Shown here: positions 46,011 to 53,700 of the stretch, piece by piece
How the letters are laid out: every line of letters starts with the position of its first letter
Position numbering within the stretch: position 1 is the first letter of the stretch
Origin: Magnetospira sp. QH-2
Lineage (GTDB): Bacteria; Pseudomonadota; Alphaproteobacteria; Rhodospirillales; Magnetospiraceae
DNA: 64,000 nt
NCBI RefSeq assembly: GCF_000968135.1
Contig: NZ_FO538765.1
Coordinates: 1,441,819-1,505,818, forward strand
Direction: 5' to 3'
The notes under the pieces: model-generated
Database searches by the model: none
What the model was told of the DNA's origin: nothing
Seen by the model: the letters and a program-made list of their open reading frames with translations, nothing else
Translations under genes and position numbers: made by a program

Positions 46011-46446
46011 ATGGTCAATGATGATCCAGGTGGTATTGTCCAGCCCGAAAGGGATCTGGACGCCGATGATGCGACAGTTGAGAGCCGAAGCGTTGCTTCC
46101 TCGCAAGCGAGTGGTGGTCTGAATTCAGATCTGACAACGGAAATGAATGTCGGGGCCCGAAGCGTGGCGGAAGTCCTGGGGCAGGTGGTTCTGCTGGCGA
46201 TGCGGTCGACCAACATGCGGCATTTATTCATTGCCGATCTTGAATGGACGCTGCTGCCGCCGATCCTGCTCAAACAATTCCGCCTGTACCGCTCGAATGG
46301 GGACGTCGTCGGCTTCGCCAGTTGGGCGCCATCAGAATGGCGAAGTAGAAACATATTGTGTTGTTGTTGATTTGGTTTCCACTGAAACAGGGGGAAGCGA
46401 TATTTACACCAATTTACAAGATAAGATTCCGTATATCTTCGAATAG
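46011..46446 (+). pseudogene. Frameshifted HlyC-type toxin-activating acyltransferase
   Basis: Frame 1 from ATG 46011 encodes VAEVLGQVVLLAMRSTNM, RHLFIADLEWTLLPPILL and VVGFASWAP, the core of RTX-toxin-activating lysine acyltransferases. It then runs into unrelated codons and stops at 46370. From about 46330 the match continues in another frame (HQNGEVETYCVVVDLVSTE) to 46446. A frameshift thus splits the gene. The His expected after the conserved Ser (SPxHRHLF-type motif) is Met here, another sign of decay. No RTX toxin or type I exporter is nearby. Confidence 0.65.
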
Positions 46447-46469
46447 TTTTTGTATTATAGGTGAATATT

Positions 46470-47234
46470 ATGATTAAATTTATATATATATTAAAACTAA
46501 GCTGGGAATCCATGTTGGTTTCTATGTCATTTATATATATATACGTTTATCTGAATGACTATAAATTATCTCTATATGCAGGTTTTTTTGTTCTTCTATT
46601 ATATGTACTTATATTTCAGAAAAAATATAGGGTTGATAAATACTATGGTTTTGAGTTAAAAAGAAATACATACTTCGGATTAGAATCGTTTTATGTGGAT
46701 GTTATTATAATTGTTTTCAATGTTTCTATGATATATATTTCATACTATATTGTGGCTGTGTACAGTGATGAATTATTGTCTGTAATATTGGCGAAAAAAA
46801 AATATATAGACTTATACCACATCGATATAGTTATGCATTTAACTAGTAATGACTCGGCGAGCGAGTGGCCAAAATTTATAAATGTATGTGTCTTTTCGTC
46901 AATTATATCTACTTTATTGGTATTTGTTTTCGTATTTATTGAGATTTTATATAATAATAATATAAAGGAGTTATCTAATAGAGAGATTGACCGTAACTTT
47001 TTGTATGCAACTTATTATATAAGTGGATATATGTATGTTTTTTTATCGTCGTATAAAATAATAATGCATCAGTATTTTGGTGGATATTTGTACGATAATG
47101 AAAGCTACGAAATGTTTGCCTTGCTGATGGCTTCTTTTGGGTTTCCAATTGGTTTTGGTGGATTGTTGTTTTGGTTATATTGGACTATTCGGTTTTTGAA
47201 TATGCTGTCGCAGCGCGAGCTTGGTGATTCATGA
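46470..47234 (+). CDS. AT-rich orphan membrane protein
   Basis: This 254-aa protein is very rich in Ile, Tyr, Phe and Asn, with about seven hydrophobic segments (for example ISYYIVAVYSDELLSVIL, INVCVFSSIISTLLVFVFVF, MFALLMASFGFPIGFGG). The gene is far more AT-rich than everything around it (by eye about 70% AT), a strong sign of recent transfer. It follows the HlyC-type pseudogene by 24 bp. The start is the ATG with AGGTG upstream. No family is recognised. Confidence 0.7.
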   Translation: MIKFIYILKLSWESMLVSMSFIYIYVYLNDYKLSLYAGFFVLLLYVLIFQKKYRVDKYYGFELKRNTYFGLESFYVDVIIIVFNVSMIYISYYIVAVYSDELLSVILAKKKYIDLYHIDIVMHLTSNDSASEWPKFINVCVFSSIISTLLVFVFVFIEILYNNNIKELSNREIDRNFLYATYYISGYMYVFLSSYKIIMHQYFGGYLYDNESYEMFALLMASFGFPIGFGGLLFWLYWTIRFLNMLSQRELGDS

Positions 47235-47245
47235 GGGGGTGAGGA

Positions 47246-47527
47246 ATGGACCAATGGGGTCAGAGTAAATTGATAACCGGGCCCCCCTGTTACGACGCCC
47301 TTGGCCATTCTGGCGGGCAAAGACGAAAGGCGTATCAGGGACTTTATAAGGAAGGCATTCCGGATCGAGCTCTGGAGGAGATCCGGTTGAACACCAACAA
47401 AGGCTGGGTACTCGGCGGGGGTCGCTTCAAGGGTGAAATCAAAAAAATGACGGACAGGCGTATAGAGCCAATTCCCAGAGGTGGGGATCTGAGGTCAAAA
47501 AAATATCGGGAGGTGGCAAATGCCTAG
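47246..47527 (+). pseudogene. RAYT (REP-associated tyrosine transposase) C-terminal fragment
   Basis: The frame encodes CYDALGHSGGQRRKAYQGLY, then LEEIRLNTNKGWVLGGGRFK and MTDRRIEPIPRGGD. This is the C-terminal part of Y1-type transposases of the REP-associated group. The catalytic HUH and Tyr regions are missing. Its end is defined by the IS insertion: the TAG stop uses the target TA plus the first base of the IS. Its first 112 bp are repeated at 48795-48906. Confidence 0.75.
47249..47360 (+). repeat. 112-bp direct repeat, left copy (RAYT-derived)
   Basis: This is nearly identical to 48795-48906. It includes the GGGGTCAGAGTAAA block that occurs inverted next to the IS at 48383-48404 too. 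Confidence 0.85.
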
Positions 47528-48377
47528 GCTCAGGACCCATAAAAGGGATTCCCAATAGTCGGTGGACATGATTCCCTTCCCTGGAATTTTAGGGAGGGGA
47601 AAGCCGATGCAGAGCCATCATTTCTGGTTGTCCGACAAACAATTCGAACGCCTTCAACCGTTGCTGCCGAACAAAACAAGAGGCGTCCCGCGCGTCGATG
47701 ACCGGCGGGTGATCAGCGGCATCATCCATGTTCTTCGCCACGGCTTGATGTGGCGTGACGCGCCCGTCGCCTATGGACCGCACAAGACCCTGTACAACCG
47801 CTTCGTCCGTTGGAGCGAGGCCGGAGTGTTCGACCGGATCTTCGCCACCCTGGCCGCCGAAAGCACGGCCACCCATACGGTGATGATCGACGCCACCCAT
47901 CTCAAGGCCCACAGGACGGCGGCGAGCCTGCTCAAAAAGGGGCTGTTCCCCGCCGTATCGGGCGCACCAAGGGCGGCCTGAATTCGAAACTGCATGCCGC
48001 CTGCGATGCCGATGGAAAGCCCCTGATCCTGCTGCTGACCGAAGGACAAGTCAGCGACTATCGCGGCGCCGACACCATGCTCCCTGCATTCCCTGATGCC
48101 GACGACCTGATCGCCGACAGGGGATACGACAGCGACCGTTTCCGCCAGGCCCTGCTTGATCTCGGCATCGAGCCCTGCATTCCAGGTCGCTCGAACCGCA
48201 AAGAGGAAATCCTTTACGATAAAGCCCTCTACAAGCAGCGAAACTTGATCGAGCGCATGTTCGGTCGGCTCAAGGACTGGCGGCGTATCGCCACCCGCTA
48301 CGACCGTTGCGCCCATACCTTCATGAGCGCAATCTGCATCGCCGCAACCGTCATCTTCTGGTTATGAGTCCTGAGCC
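47527..48377 (+). mobile_element. IS5-family (IS427-type) insertion sequence
   Basis: This 851-bp element is bounded by inverted repeats beginning GGCTCAGGACCCATAA at the left and ending TTATGAGTCCTGAGCC at the right. It is flanked by TA on both sides (CTA|...|TAG), as expected for IS427-group elements that duplicate TA. It has two overlapping transposase frames with a frameshift zone. It appears intact. Confidence 0.88.
47607..48367 (+). CDS. IS427-type transposase made by -1 frameshift
   Basis: Frame A (47607-47981) begins MQSHHFWLSDKQFERLQPLL behind GGGAGGGG and carries the first Asp of the DDE triad in VMIDATHLKAHRTAAS. Frame B, -1 relative to A, continues with RTKGGLNSKLHA, the second Asp in LIADRGYDS and Glu in RNLIERMFGRLKDWRR, ending 48367. 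The AAAAAGG run at 47934-47940 is the probable slip site. Together they make a full DDE transposase. Confidence 0.85.
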
Positions 48378-48404
48378 TAGATCGATTTACTCTGACCCCT
48401 TTGA

Positions 48405-48664
48405 TTGGTCTTCACGAAGGGCTTGACGTATTGCGGTGGGTTCAGCCGGACCTTGTGTCCAAGGTCCTGGATCTCGCGGGCGAAATGATGCGCGCCCGAG
48501 CAGGCCTCCATCGCCACCAGGCAGGGAGCAAGTCCGCCAAAAAACGGCAAAAGCTGGCTCCGCCGCAGCCTCTTACGCAGAACCGGACGACCCGCCTCGT
48601 CGGCCCCATGGACTTGGAACAGGTTCTTGGCCAGATCAAGGCCGATCATGGTAACATTGCTCAT
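48405..48664 (-). pseudogene. IS110-family transposase, N-terminal fragment
   Basis: The frame begins MSNVTMIGLDLAKNLFQVHG (the first Asp of the DEDD site) and includes VAMEACSGAHHFAREI, PPQYVKPFVKTN, then breaks off where the sequence joins TCAGAGTAAA next to the IS. The C-terminal two thirds are missing. It belongs to a different subgroup from the complete IS110 gene at 52126-53157. Confidence 0.8.
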
Positions 48665-49053
48665 TGGACGCTCCCGCTATTGGAAAGTTTCAACACCTCC
48701 AGTATGGCTCATCACGAAGCCGATAGGGGGCGTCCATGCCATTACCGTAACCTGTCACCGTAACCCCGATCTTTCAATTCCTTATCGCCCATAAGACCAA
48801 TGGGGTCAGAGTAAAATGATAACCGGGCCCCCCTGTTACGACGCCCTTGGCCATGCTGGCGGGCAAAGACGAAAGGCGTATCAGGGACTTTTTAAGGAAG
48901 GCATTCTCATCCAGCACCCGCTGCCATTGCCCGTCCGGCATGAGTTCCCAGACTGCGCCGAGGGCGTCTTTCTAGGTTCGATAAAAATTGCAGTCCCTTG
49001 ATAACAGTAGTAAAGTAGTAGTTTATGCACTTAACAACCTTTTGCGGGAAGAA
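48665..49053. other. Mosaic gap built from neighbouring fragments
   Basis: This stretch has no intact gene. It joins the upstream non-coding end of the truncated IS110 (48665 to about 48760) to a 28-bp exact copy of 49956-49983 (48765-48792). Then comes the second 112-bp RAYT repeat (48795-48906), overlapping a 60-bp exact copy of 50691-50750 (48903-48962), and finally the leader of the Sel1 gene. All fragments keep direct orientation. Confidence 0.8.
48795..48906 (+). repeat. 112-bp direct repeat, right copy (RAYT-derived)
   Basis: This is nearly identical to 47249-47360. The coding sense continues only to KAYQGLFKEGI before joining unrelated sequence. Confidence 0.85.
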
Positions 49054-49740
49054 ATGCTTCAAAAGCGATACAAGAGAATTTATCAAATAATATTTCTTCT
49101 ATGGTTGGGGCCCAATTTCGTGTTAACGGCCTATGCTGGACTGTTCTATCTTGGATTGATCCCGATGAATAACCTGCTCGGAGAAAGGGACCCAAGAAAA
49201 CCTGACCAACAATTTGCCATCCCAATCCTGGAAATGGGAAAGGCTGCATACGACGCCGATAATTTTACGAAAGCCTATGAAATTCTGTTGCCATTTGCCA
49301 AGGCAGGGCATGCGGAAGGACAGTATTATCTTGGAAAGATGTTGGACCAGGGACTGGGCGCTAAACAGGATCGATGCTTAGCCACGGAGTGGTTCGACTT
49401 GGCCGCTCGAAGCGGTTTTGCTCCTGCCCAATACGAGTTGGCATTGGCATATAGGGAGACTCACGATGGGCTGATCGACAGTGCCTCACAAAGCTATTTG
49501 TGGATGCTTGAGGCTGCTCGAAATGGCCATGGGCTGGCTATTGACGATCTTAGTAAAGGCCATGGTTTCGGTTCGTTTATGCGCGCACGCACCGCTCACG
49601 ACATCAAGATTAGGCATGCGAACTGGCGCCCCAAAATGGAGCCGCCTGTCCGCATTGTCCGATTGCTCTACATTCCATCATTCACAATGCTACAACACCA
49701 TTTAGGTGCGGGAACTTGTCGAGAAGAATGGTTCTCGTAA
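49054..49740 (+). CDS. Sel1-repeat protein with N-terminal membrane helix
   Basis: This 228-aa protein has one N-terminal helix (RIYQIIFLLWLGPNFVLTAY). It then has Sel1-like TPR repeats: AYEILLPFAKAGHAEGQYYL, GLGAKQDRCLATEWFDLAAR and SGFAPAQYELALAYRETHDG. Sel1 proteins act as adaptor scaffolds. The ATG follows CGGGAAGAA; an upstream in-frame TTG exists (48988). Base composition is lower in GC than the core genes. It sits beside the mosaic region. Confidence 0.75.
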   Translation: MLQKRYKRIYQIIFLLWLGPNFVLTAYAGLFYLGLIPMNNLLGERDPRKPDQQFAIPILEMGKAAYDADNFTKAYEILLPFAKAGHAEGQYYLGKMLDQGLGAKQDRCLATEWFDLAARSGFAPAQYELALAYRETHDGLIDSASQSYLWMLEAARNGHGLAIDDLSKGHGFGSFMRARTAHDIKIRHANWRPKMEPPVRIVRLLYIPSFTMLQHHLGAGTCREEWFS

Positions 49741-49746
49741 TTTACA

Positions 49747-50316
49747 TTAGTCGTCATGGGATTTTGCTCTCCGATCAATTTCTTCTTGAAGCCCCGGATG
49801 TTCTACATTTTGCCTGTAGAGATTTGATAACTCAGCAGCAAGAGCGACAAATCCAACCAATGCCCCAATGAATGGGTTGGCTAGACCGATAGGTGAGGTA
49901 TAAGTCGCTACCTTCCCAGTAGCCGTCGCAATTTTATCAGACGTCTTGTCTTCCACCCGATCTTTCAATTCCTTATCGCCCATCAGAGTCATGTCCCAGG
50001 TGGGATTAGTGAGGTTGTCGACAACTTTTTCCTGTAGGTCGCGGGCAAGATCTGGGGCGGTCTTCGACAAGCCCTGGATAGATTCCAAAACTCCCGACCG
50101 AGCCGCGTTGCGCGCGACCGGAGTATTGGCGTTGCGCAATCCCACCAGGGCTTCCAGAGCAGCTAAACCCGGTTTTCCCGCCGCGAGCACTTGGTCTTCG
50201 GGCACCTTGTAGTCCCTGGCAAGTGCGGTTGCCCGCGCCTGGGCCAGGGCGGCCTGTTCAGCCTTCTCCCTGGCCTCGGCCTCCTTGCGGGCCTGGTCGG
50301 CGCGTTCGGCTTCCAA
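49747..50316 (-). pseudogene. Orphan C-terminal cassette (5'-truncated)
   Basis: This 189-codon frame starts effectively right after an in-frame TAA. The first translated residues (KTTPKGNISLE, partly before any start codon) match the junction TNPKGHISLE of the gene at 50652-51629. A charged coiled-coil (ERADQARKEAEAREKAEQ) follows, then an unknown domain with a hydrophobic stretch (GLANPFIGALVGFVALAAEL). The only possible start is TTG at 50316. It looks like a displaced alternative C-terminus. Confidence 0.6.
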
Positions 50317-50346
50317 GGATATGTTTCCCTTGGGGGTGGTCTTTTA

Positions 50347-50651
50347 TTCGTGCTTTAGGTGTGATATGATAGGTACATGCAACTCGCCCCTATCATCCTG
50401 GCCATGTTTCTGATGGCTGACCCGCCGACGGGAACGGACAGGCCGTCCTCGTTCGAGGAAGGGACCGTGGTTCCGTATCCCATCCCGCCGGATATTTGTG
50501 TTGAAGCTCACCTCAATGATGAATTGAGCGTAAAACGTGGCTACCGGTTGACTGTGCACAGACCACCGGTTTCCCATAGAGTTCTGCGGGCATTAGAGTA
50601 CGCGAGGCAGCGAGGACTCGTTCATTTGCGCCGCTGCGCCATGTCCAAAGC
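50347..50651. other. Gap without a convincing gene
   Basis: Short frames exist on both strands (a 92-aa plus frame from 50377 and a 77-aa minus frame) but neither has a good ribosome-binding site or recognisable domain. An immunity-type gene could hide here if the flanking genes are a cassette system, but nothing shows it. Confidence 0.4.
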
Positions 50652-51629
50652 CTAGTAGCGTGGTCCTTCTTCCTCCAGAATCTCCAACGTATTCTCATCC
50701 AGCACCCGCTGCCATTGCCCGTCCGGCATGAGTTCCCAGACTGCGCCGAGTTCGTCTTCGATCCTATCGCCCGGACGCTGGCCCAGGATTTCGGAGGGCG
50801 AGGGTTTTTTGTCTTCCAAGGATATGTGGCCCTTGGGGTTGGTGCCGATATGGCCACGGGGATTCGCTGATTTCAGGTGGCCGGATGGGTCTTTCGTTCC
50901 AATCCAATTTTTATCCGGTCCCTTCTCCGGTGTTTGGGCGATTTGCGCGCCGCCGTCGAGGGAGGCGGTGTTGTCGATCGCCGAGCCGTTGTAATCGCCA
51001 TCATTGCGACCGCCGGGGTTGGTGTCATCATGCCAGCTTCCAACACCACTGTTGTTCCAGCCGCCGCTATCGGACCAGGTGTCGCCATCATCGGAAACCG
51101 ATGCCCCCGCCGACTGGCCGGAGGTGCCGCCCAAGGTATCGTTGTCGTCCCGGTCTTCCCAGAACTCCAGCAGCCCGGTCATGGGATTGATGGAGCCGCC
51201 GTCGGTGGCCAGGTGCAGCAGCATGGCTTCCTGCTCGGTAATATGAGCCAGCAAGGTATCGCCGTAGCGGCCATGGTCCTGCAACAGTTGGCCCGCCGCC
51301 CGCCGGGCCAGGGTCTCGTCCAGCTCCCGGCGGGACTCGGGGAATGCGAAGGCCTGGCCCACGGCCCGGGCACCGCCGGACAGATCCACCTTGCCCGGAT
51401 AGGTCTGTTTGAACCAGGCGGTAACCCGGTCGCGGGCGCCCAAGGGGTCCGCGCGTCCGCCGTCCATATAAGCCCGGCTCATCATCGCCCGGTTCACGTC
51501 GGTGGCGGTCCAAAGAGCCAGAGGCTTGGCGAGGATGCGGGCCAGGGCCTCGGAGGTGGTATCCCGGTCCAGGCGGTCTGCGTAGTCGCTTTCCGGCGCG
51601 AAGGTTCGAACGAGTCTGTCACGTTTCAT
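50652..51629 (-). CDS. Hypothetical modular protein with NPxGHI junction repeats
   Basis: This 325-aa protein is of unknown family. Residues 1-160 form an acidic/helical domain (ALARILAKPLALWTATDVNR; DETLARRAAGQLLQDHGRYG). Residues 165-235 are a Gly/Asp/Ser/Asn-rich linker. Three short tandem units follow (DPSGHLKSA, NPRGHIGT, NPKGHISLE), then a 55-residue C-terminal part (GDRIEDELGAVWELMPDGQW). The junction unit recurs at the head of the orphan cassette at 49747-50346. No signal peptide is visible. Confidence 0.6.
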   Translation of the reverse strand: MKRDRLVRTFAPESDYADRLDRDTTSEALARILAKPLALWTATDVNRAMMSRAYMDGGRADPLGARDRVTAWFKQTYPGKVDLSGGARAVGQAFAFPESRRELDETLARRAAGQLLQDHGRYGDTLLAHITEQEAMLLHLATDGGSINPMTGLLEFWEDRDDNDTLGGTSGQSAGASVSDDGDTWSDSGGWNNSGVGSWHDDTNPGGRNDGDYNGSAIDNTASLDGGAQIAQTPEKGPDKNWIGTKDPSGHLKSANPRGHIGTNPKGHISLEDKKPSPSEILGQRPGDRIEDELGAVWELMPDGQWQRVLDENTLEILEEEGPRY

Positions 51630-52125
51630 TGGTTTGGGTCCTTTATCAGCTCATCGGATAATGCTCCGATATGTGGGATTCTATAGCCTATAAAGGCCTA
51701 TTATACGTTGTTGTTCCCATGATCATTCGACTTCCCCGGCAGCTTATCAAGAACAAAAAAGGGGTATTACCGCCCATGGACCCAAAAAAATAGGCCCCCA
51801 TGCATTCATGTGGGCCAATATCGGAAAAATTACCTAGAAAATTATGCGAAGGGGGCAGCGCGGAGGGCTTAACAGGCTGCTTCTGTAATCGAGTCATTTG
51901 AGTCAAGCTGATTTCCAAGCCGTCGGTTTGAACCTGGGTTATGTGGCGCCCTTTGCTTCTGTCCGCGGTCGACGTCGTCGCCGCATGATGGGGATCAAGG
52001 GGGATCGGGTGCAGCAATCTGAAAAGCGTGGTCTTACGCCACTGCAGCCTGCGCGCTGTCATCCGAGCCCCGCGCGTCGCCACGCGTCCTGGCCGCCCTT
52101 CAGGCGATCTCGGTTTTCGTTGTGT
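51630..52125. other. 496-bp gap with a hairpin
   Basis: No supported gene was found. A stem GGCCC-C-CATG/CATG-T-GGGCC lies at 51793-51817. The right part is the non-coding 3' flank of the IS110-type gene; the element end could not be fixed. Confidence 0.5.
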
Positions 52126-53157
52126 TTAGATGGCGGTCTCCTCCTTGCGGTACTGGAAGTCCGTGCCGTCGATCCACATGCGATGCATGATTACGGCGAG
52201 ACGCCGGGCAACGGCGACCTTGGCGCGTTTCATCCCGCGCCTTTTGGCGACCGCGAGCCCCCAGTGTTTGAGCCAGGACCAACGGCGGGTTCGAGTGAGA
52301 AGTGCATTGGCGGCCTCGAACAAAAGCCAACGAACCATGGCATCTCCGCACTTGCTGATGGGGCCGCTTCGGTCCTGCTCTCCCGAGGCGTATCTGCGTG
52401 GGACAAGCCCGAAGTGGGCGCCGACCATGACCGACTTTTGAAACCGTTCCGGCACGTCGAGTCCTGTCCTGAAAGCGAGGGCGGTAACCGGGCCGACGCC
52501 GGGAACGGTCATCAGGCGCCGGCAAACGCTATCATCGCGCGCAGCGGCATGAACCTGCCGGTCGAGCTTGTCGAGTTGTTCGAGCAAGGCTTGGCGCGCA
52601 AGCAAGAGCGGCTCGGCGGCTGCGCTGAGGTGCGGGTTATCAGCCGTCAATTCCCGAACCCGCGCCGCGAAAAGGCGTCCGCGCGCCATACCGACCTTGA
52701 GGCCGAAAGCTTTCAATGTTCCTCGTACCGTATTGGACAACTGACGGACCTGATGAACCAGGGTCTCCCGATGGGTCAGCACCATCCGGAGCTCCTGACT
52801 GCGCGCGGTCTTGACGTGGGTCGCGCGGTACAAACCGGTCCGCATCGCCTGGCTGATCAAGCGGGCGTCGCGACGGTCCGTCTTGACTGGGCTGGCGCTG
52901 GCAAAGGCCTTCATTTGCCGGGTCTCGATACAAATCACAGGGAGGCCCCGACTGGACAGTCCTGCGTACAGCCAAGGCGCCAGAGGGCCAGCTTCCAACC
53001 CAATTCGCGCAAAGCCACGCCCGCTTTCCTCGAGCCAAGTGGCGACCGCCTCGGGTGTGCTTGACACCTTGCCTTCGCGAATGACGGTTCCCTTTGCATC
53101 AATCTCACAGATCGAAATGCTTGCCATCGATACGTCCATTCCAACAAAATACTCCAT
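52126..53157 (-). CDS. IS110-family transposase (complete)
   Basis: This 343-aa DEDD recombinase has N-terminal RuvC-like motifs YFVGMDVSMASISICEID, GLEAGPLAPWLYAGL and VKTDRRDARLISQAMRTG. A coiled middle leads to the C-terminal Transposase_20 domain with VCRRLMTVPGVGPVTALAF and RSGPISKCGDAMVRWLLFEA (the catalytic Ser region). The ATG follows GAGGAGACC. Full length suggests it is active. Confidence 0.9.
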   Translation of the reverse strand: MEYFVGMDVSMASISICEIDAKGTVIREGKVSSTPEAVATWLEESGRGFARIGLEAGPLAPWLYAGLSSRGLPVICIETRQMKAFASASPVKTDRRDARLISQAMRTGLYRATHVKTARSQELRMVLTHRETLVHQVRQLSNTVRGTLKAFGLKVGMARGRLFAARVRELTADNPHLSAAAEPLLLARQALLEQLDKLDRQVHAAARDDSVCRRLMTVPGVGPVTALAFRTGLDVPERFQKSVMVGAHFGLVPRRYASGEQDRSGPISKCGDAMVRWLLFEAANALLTRTRRWSWLKHWGLAVAKRRGMKRAKVAVARRLAVIMHRMWIDGTDFQYRKEETAI

Positions 53158-53300
53158 AGCTGGTCTCCTCTGTTCCATGTCCAGGAATTGACCCGGATAC
53201 TTGATCAAGACCGAGTGTGGAGACCAGCTGACTGTTTAGGCAATCCCTGACTGCTCGATTACCGCCATCTGAAAAAGTGTTGTTCTACGGCCCGCGTTAC
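53158..53300 (-). other. IS110 5' non-coding end, possible bridge RNA region
   Basis: Immediately upstream of the complete recombinase is an inverted repeat AGCTGGTCTCC / GGAGACCAGCT (about 53159-53169 and 53219-53229). IS110-group elements encode a bridge RNA in the non-coding end beside the recombinase start. Position and pairing fit, but no loops were assigned to target or donor. Confidence 0.35.
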
Positions 53301-53346
53301 CCTTCGTCCCTCGACAAGCTCGGGATGAGGAAGCTCAGGGTGAGGC
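53301..53346 (+). repeat. REP-like palindromic unit (left)
   Basis: This contains CTCGACAAGCTCGGGATGAGG. It is mirrored in inverted orientation at 53531-53560 (CTCATGCTGAGCTTGTCGAAG). The two units flank MITE copy 3. Confidence 0.6.
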
Positions 53347-53513
53347 TAAGAGGCGGATTTAAAAGTATCCTTTAGATATCAAGGCAGTAGATTTTTGATT
53401 TGGCCAGGAAAGGCCGACGACACGGGGCGGCGCCCCGTTAGGAGGTCTTGACGCCGCCAGAGCGGAAATATACGCCCTCGAGATCAAAGGAATACTTTTG
53501 AATCCGTCTCTAA
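53347..53513 (-). repeat. 167-bp MITE-like element, copy 3 (inverted)
   Basis: This has the same length as copies 1 and 2 in reverse orientation, with a few base changes. It begins TAAGAGGCGG and ends CTCTAA. It lies between two inverted REP-like units. Confidence 0.85.
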
Positions 53514-53530
53514 CATGTTGAAAATTCAAA

Positions 53531-53560
53531 GACCCTCATGCTGAGCTTGTCGAAGCATGT
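53531..53560 (-). repeat. REP-like palindromic unit (right)
   Basis: This is the inverted counterpart of 53301-53346. Together they would form a long hairpin if MITE copy 3 were absent. The remaining 53561-53700 shows nothing further. Confidence 0.6.
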
Positions 53561-53700
53561 GTCGCCACAGGCTCGAAATCGGACTTTTTCCGCAGCCTGC
53601 TAGAGCTGCCTCTTGATGTTCAGCGCCTTGCCCCGGTAGGCGACCCACCGGGGGGAATGGTGAGCCGACCGACGAGCGAATCCGGTCGTTCGGCGGGAGA

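Noticed and set aside
50377-50655. 92-aa plus frame considered as an immunity gene for the cassette locus
   Set aside because: It has no RBS, no domain, and lies on the opposite strand to the putative cassettes; unsupported.
51898-53064. 388-aa plus frame
   Set aside because: It is antisense to the complete IS110 transposase, which has all expected motifs.
48405-53157. Treating the two IS110-type genes as parts of one split element
   Set aside because: Their N-terminal sequences differ (MIGLDLAKNLFQVHG versus YFVGMDVSMASISIC), so they belong to different subgroups.
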